DNA of 5,299 nt, taken from the NCBI GenBank assembly GCA_946610835.1, contig CAMOCU010000097.1, positions 1 through 5,299 on the forward strand, given 5' to 3'. The notes below the pieces were generated by a model. It was not told the DNA's origin and made no database searches. It worked only from the letters and a program-made list of their open reading frames with translations. Shown piece after piece: positions 4,735 through 5,299 of this stretch; position 1 is the stretch's first letter; every line of letters begins with the position of its first letter. Made by a program: the position numbers and the translations under genes. The stretch comes from an uncultured Clostridia bacterium. GTDB lineage: Bacteria > Bacillota > Clostridia > Oscillospirales > Acutalibacteraceae.

Positions 4735-5299
4735 ATGGAGATGATTGACTTTCACACGCATATCTATCCCCGACAAATTGCGGAACGGGCAAGCCGGAAC
4801 ATTTGCGATTTTTACGGGCTGGAAAAATACCAGATCGGGACGGCGGAAAGTCTGCTGGAAAAAGGCAGAGCCGCAGGTGTGACACGCTTTGTGATGCTGC
4901 AGGTGGCGATCAAGCCTGAGCAGGTGCGGCATATCAACGATTTTGCGCTGGAAGTGATTCGCGCATATCCCGGGGTTTTTTACGCATTCGGCGCGCTGCA
5001 TCCGGAAATGGATGATCCGTTTGCGGAAATGGATCGCTTGCGCGTTCTCGGCTTCAAGGGGATCAAGCTGCACCCGGATATGCAGCGCATCAATATCGAC
5101 GATCCCCGGATGTATCCGCTGTATGAGGATCTGCAGGCAAGCGGCTTTCCGGTGCTGTTTCATTGCGGCGACAAAACGCGGGATTACTCCAATCCGCGCC
5201 GTCTGCACAAGGTGTTGGAGTTGTTTCCGCGCCTGCGCTGCATTGCCGCGCCTCTGGGCGGATGGAGTGTATTTGACGAGGCGTATGCCTGCCTGAAAG
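4735..5299 (+). CDS. Amidohydrolase_2-family metal-dependent hydrolase, 3' end beyond window
   Basis: The first 188 residues of a TIM-barrel metal-dependent hydrolase; the frame is open at the window edge, so roughly a third is probably missing. The N-terminal DFHTH (D5-H9) gives metal-binding H7 and H9. Further motifs are KPEQVRHIND (61-70), GALHPE (86-91), GFKGIKLHPD (106-115, with H113) and VLFHCGD (140-146, with H143), typical of COG2159/PF04909 proteins related to ACMSD-type decarboxylases. The conserved (A)HLGG histidine of this family appears here as proline (P173 in IAAPLGGW), which may affect catalysis. The ATG at 4735 has GGGAGG (4723-4728) at 6 nt; the ATG at 4741 is 12 nt away and less likely. 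It lies downstream of metY behind a weak terminator and may be partly cotranscribed. The substrate is unknown and cytoplasmic location is inferred from the absence of a signal peptide. Confidence 0.85.
   Translation, partial: MEMIDFHTHIYPRQIAERASRNICDFYGLEKYQIGTAESLLEKGRAAGVTRFVMLQVAIKPEQVRHINDFALEVIRAYPGVFYAFGALHPEMDDPFAEMDRLRVLGFKGIKLHPDMQRINIDDPRMYPLYEDLQASGFPVLFHCGDKTRDYSNPRRLHKVLELFPRLRCIAAPLGGWSVFDEAYACLK

Overview
The window looks like chromosomal DNA from a Bacillota bacterium, most likely a moderately GC-rich member of class Clostridia. The grounds are strong purine-rich Shine-Dalgarno sites before every gene, sigma-A type promoters, and protein families typical of anaerobic Firmicutes: a cysteine-motif flavoprotein, a three-cysteine Rrf2 regulator, and MetY with a dedicated LysR regulator. 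The species cannot be named from the sequence. I see no mobile element, CRISPR array, tRNA or rRNA.

Layout. (1) Positions 35-1547 (+): a two-gene operon with a ChbG/YdjC-type carbohydrate deacetylase followed 13 bp later by a small Isf-like iron-sulfur flavoprotein. (2) Positions 1580-1619: a hairpin terminator serving the convergent Rrf2 gene, and perhaps both directions. (3) Positions 1644-2075 (-): an Rrf2-family regulator with the three cysteines expected of an Fe-S sensor. It is divergent from (4) a LysR-type regulator at 2151-3080 (+), and the two share a 75-bp control region with a very good minus-strand promoter and two dyads. (5) Positions 3081-3332: a regulatory leader with a near-consensus promoter, inverted repeats, a 5' hairpin and a small open reading frame of 22 codons (3213-3281) with its own excellent ribosome binding site. 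(6) Positions 3333-4613 (+): MetY, O-acetylhomoserine sulfhydrylase. (7) A weak hairpin terminator, then from 4735 to the window edge an amidohydrolase_2-family metal-dependent hydrolase, incomplete at its 3' end.

How it fits together. The central part (1644-4613) reads as a sulfur amino acid control unit. MetY makes homocysteine from O-acetylhomoserine and sulfide. Two regulator genes of families often tied to cysteine and sulfur status sit next to it. The leader peptide carries one Cys codon four codons before its stop and ends 51 nt before metY in the same reading frame. The most interesting possibility is that metY is controlled at two levels: transcription, by LysR and/or Rrf2 at related ATAGGA/ATAGAAT boxes, and translation of the Cys/Arg-containing leader peptide. 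This is inference; the leader ORF, its ribosome binding site, the promoter and the repeats are seen directly.
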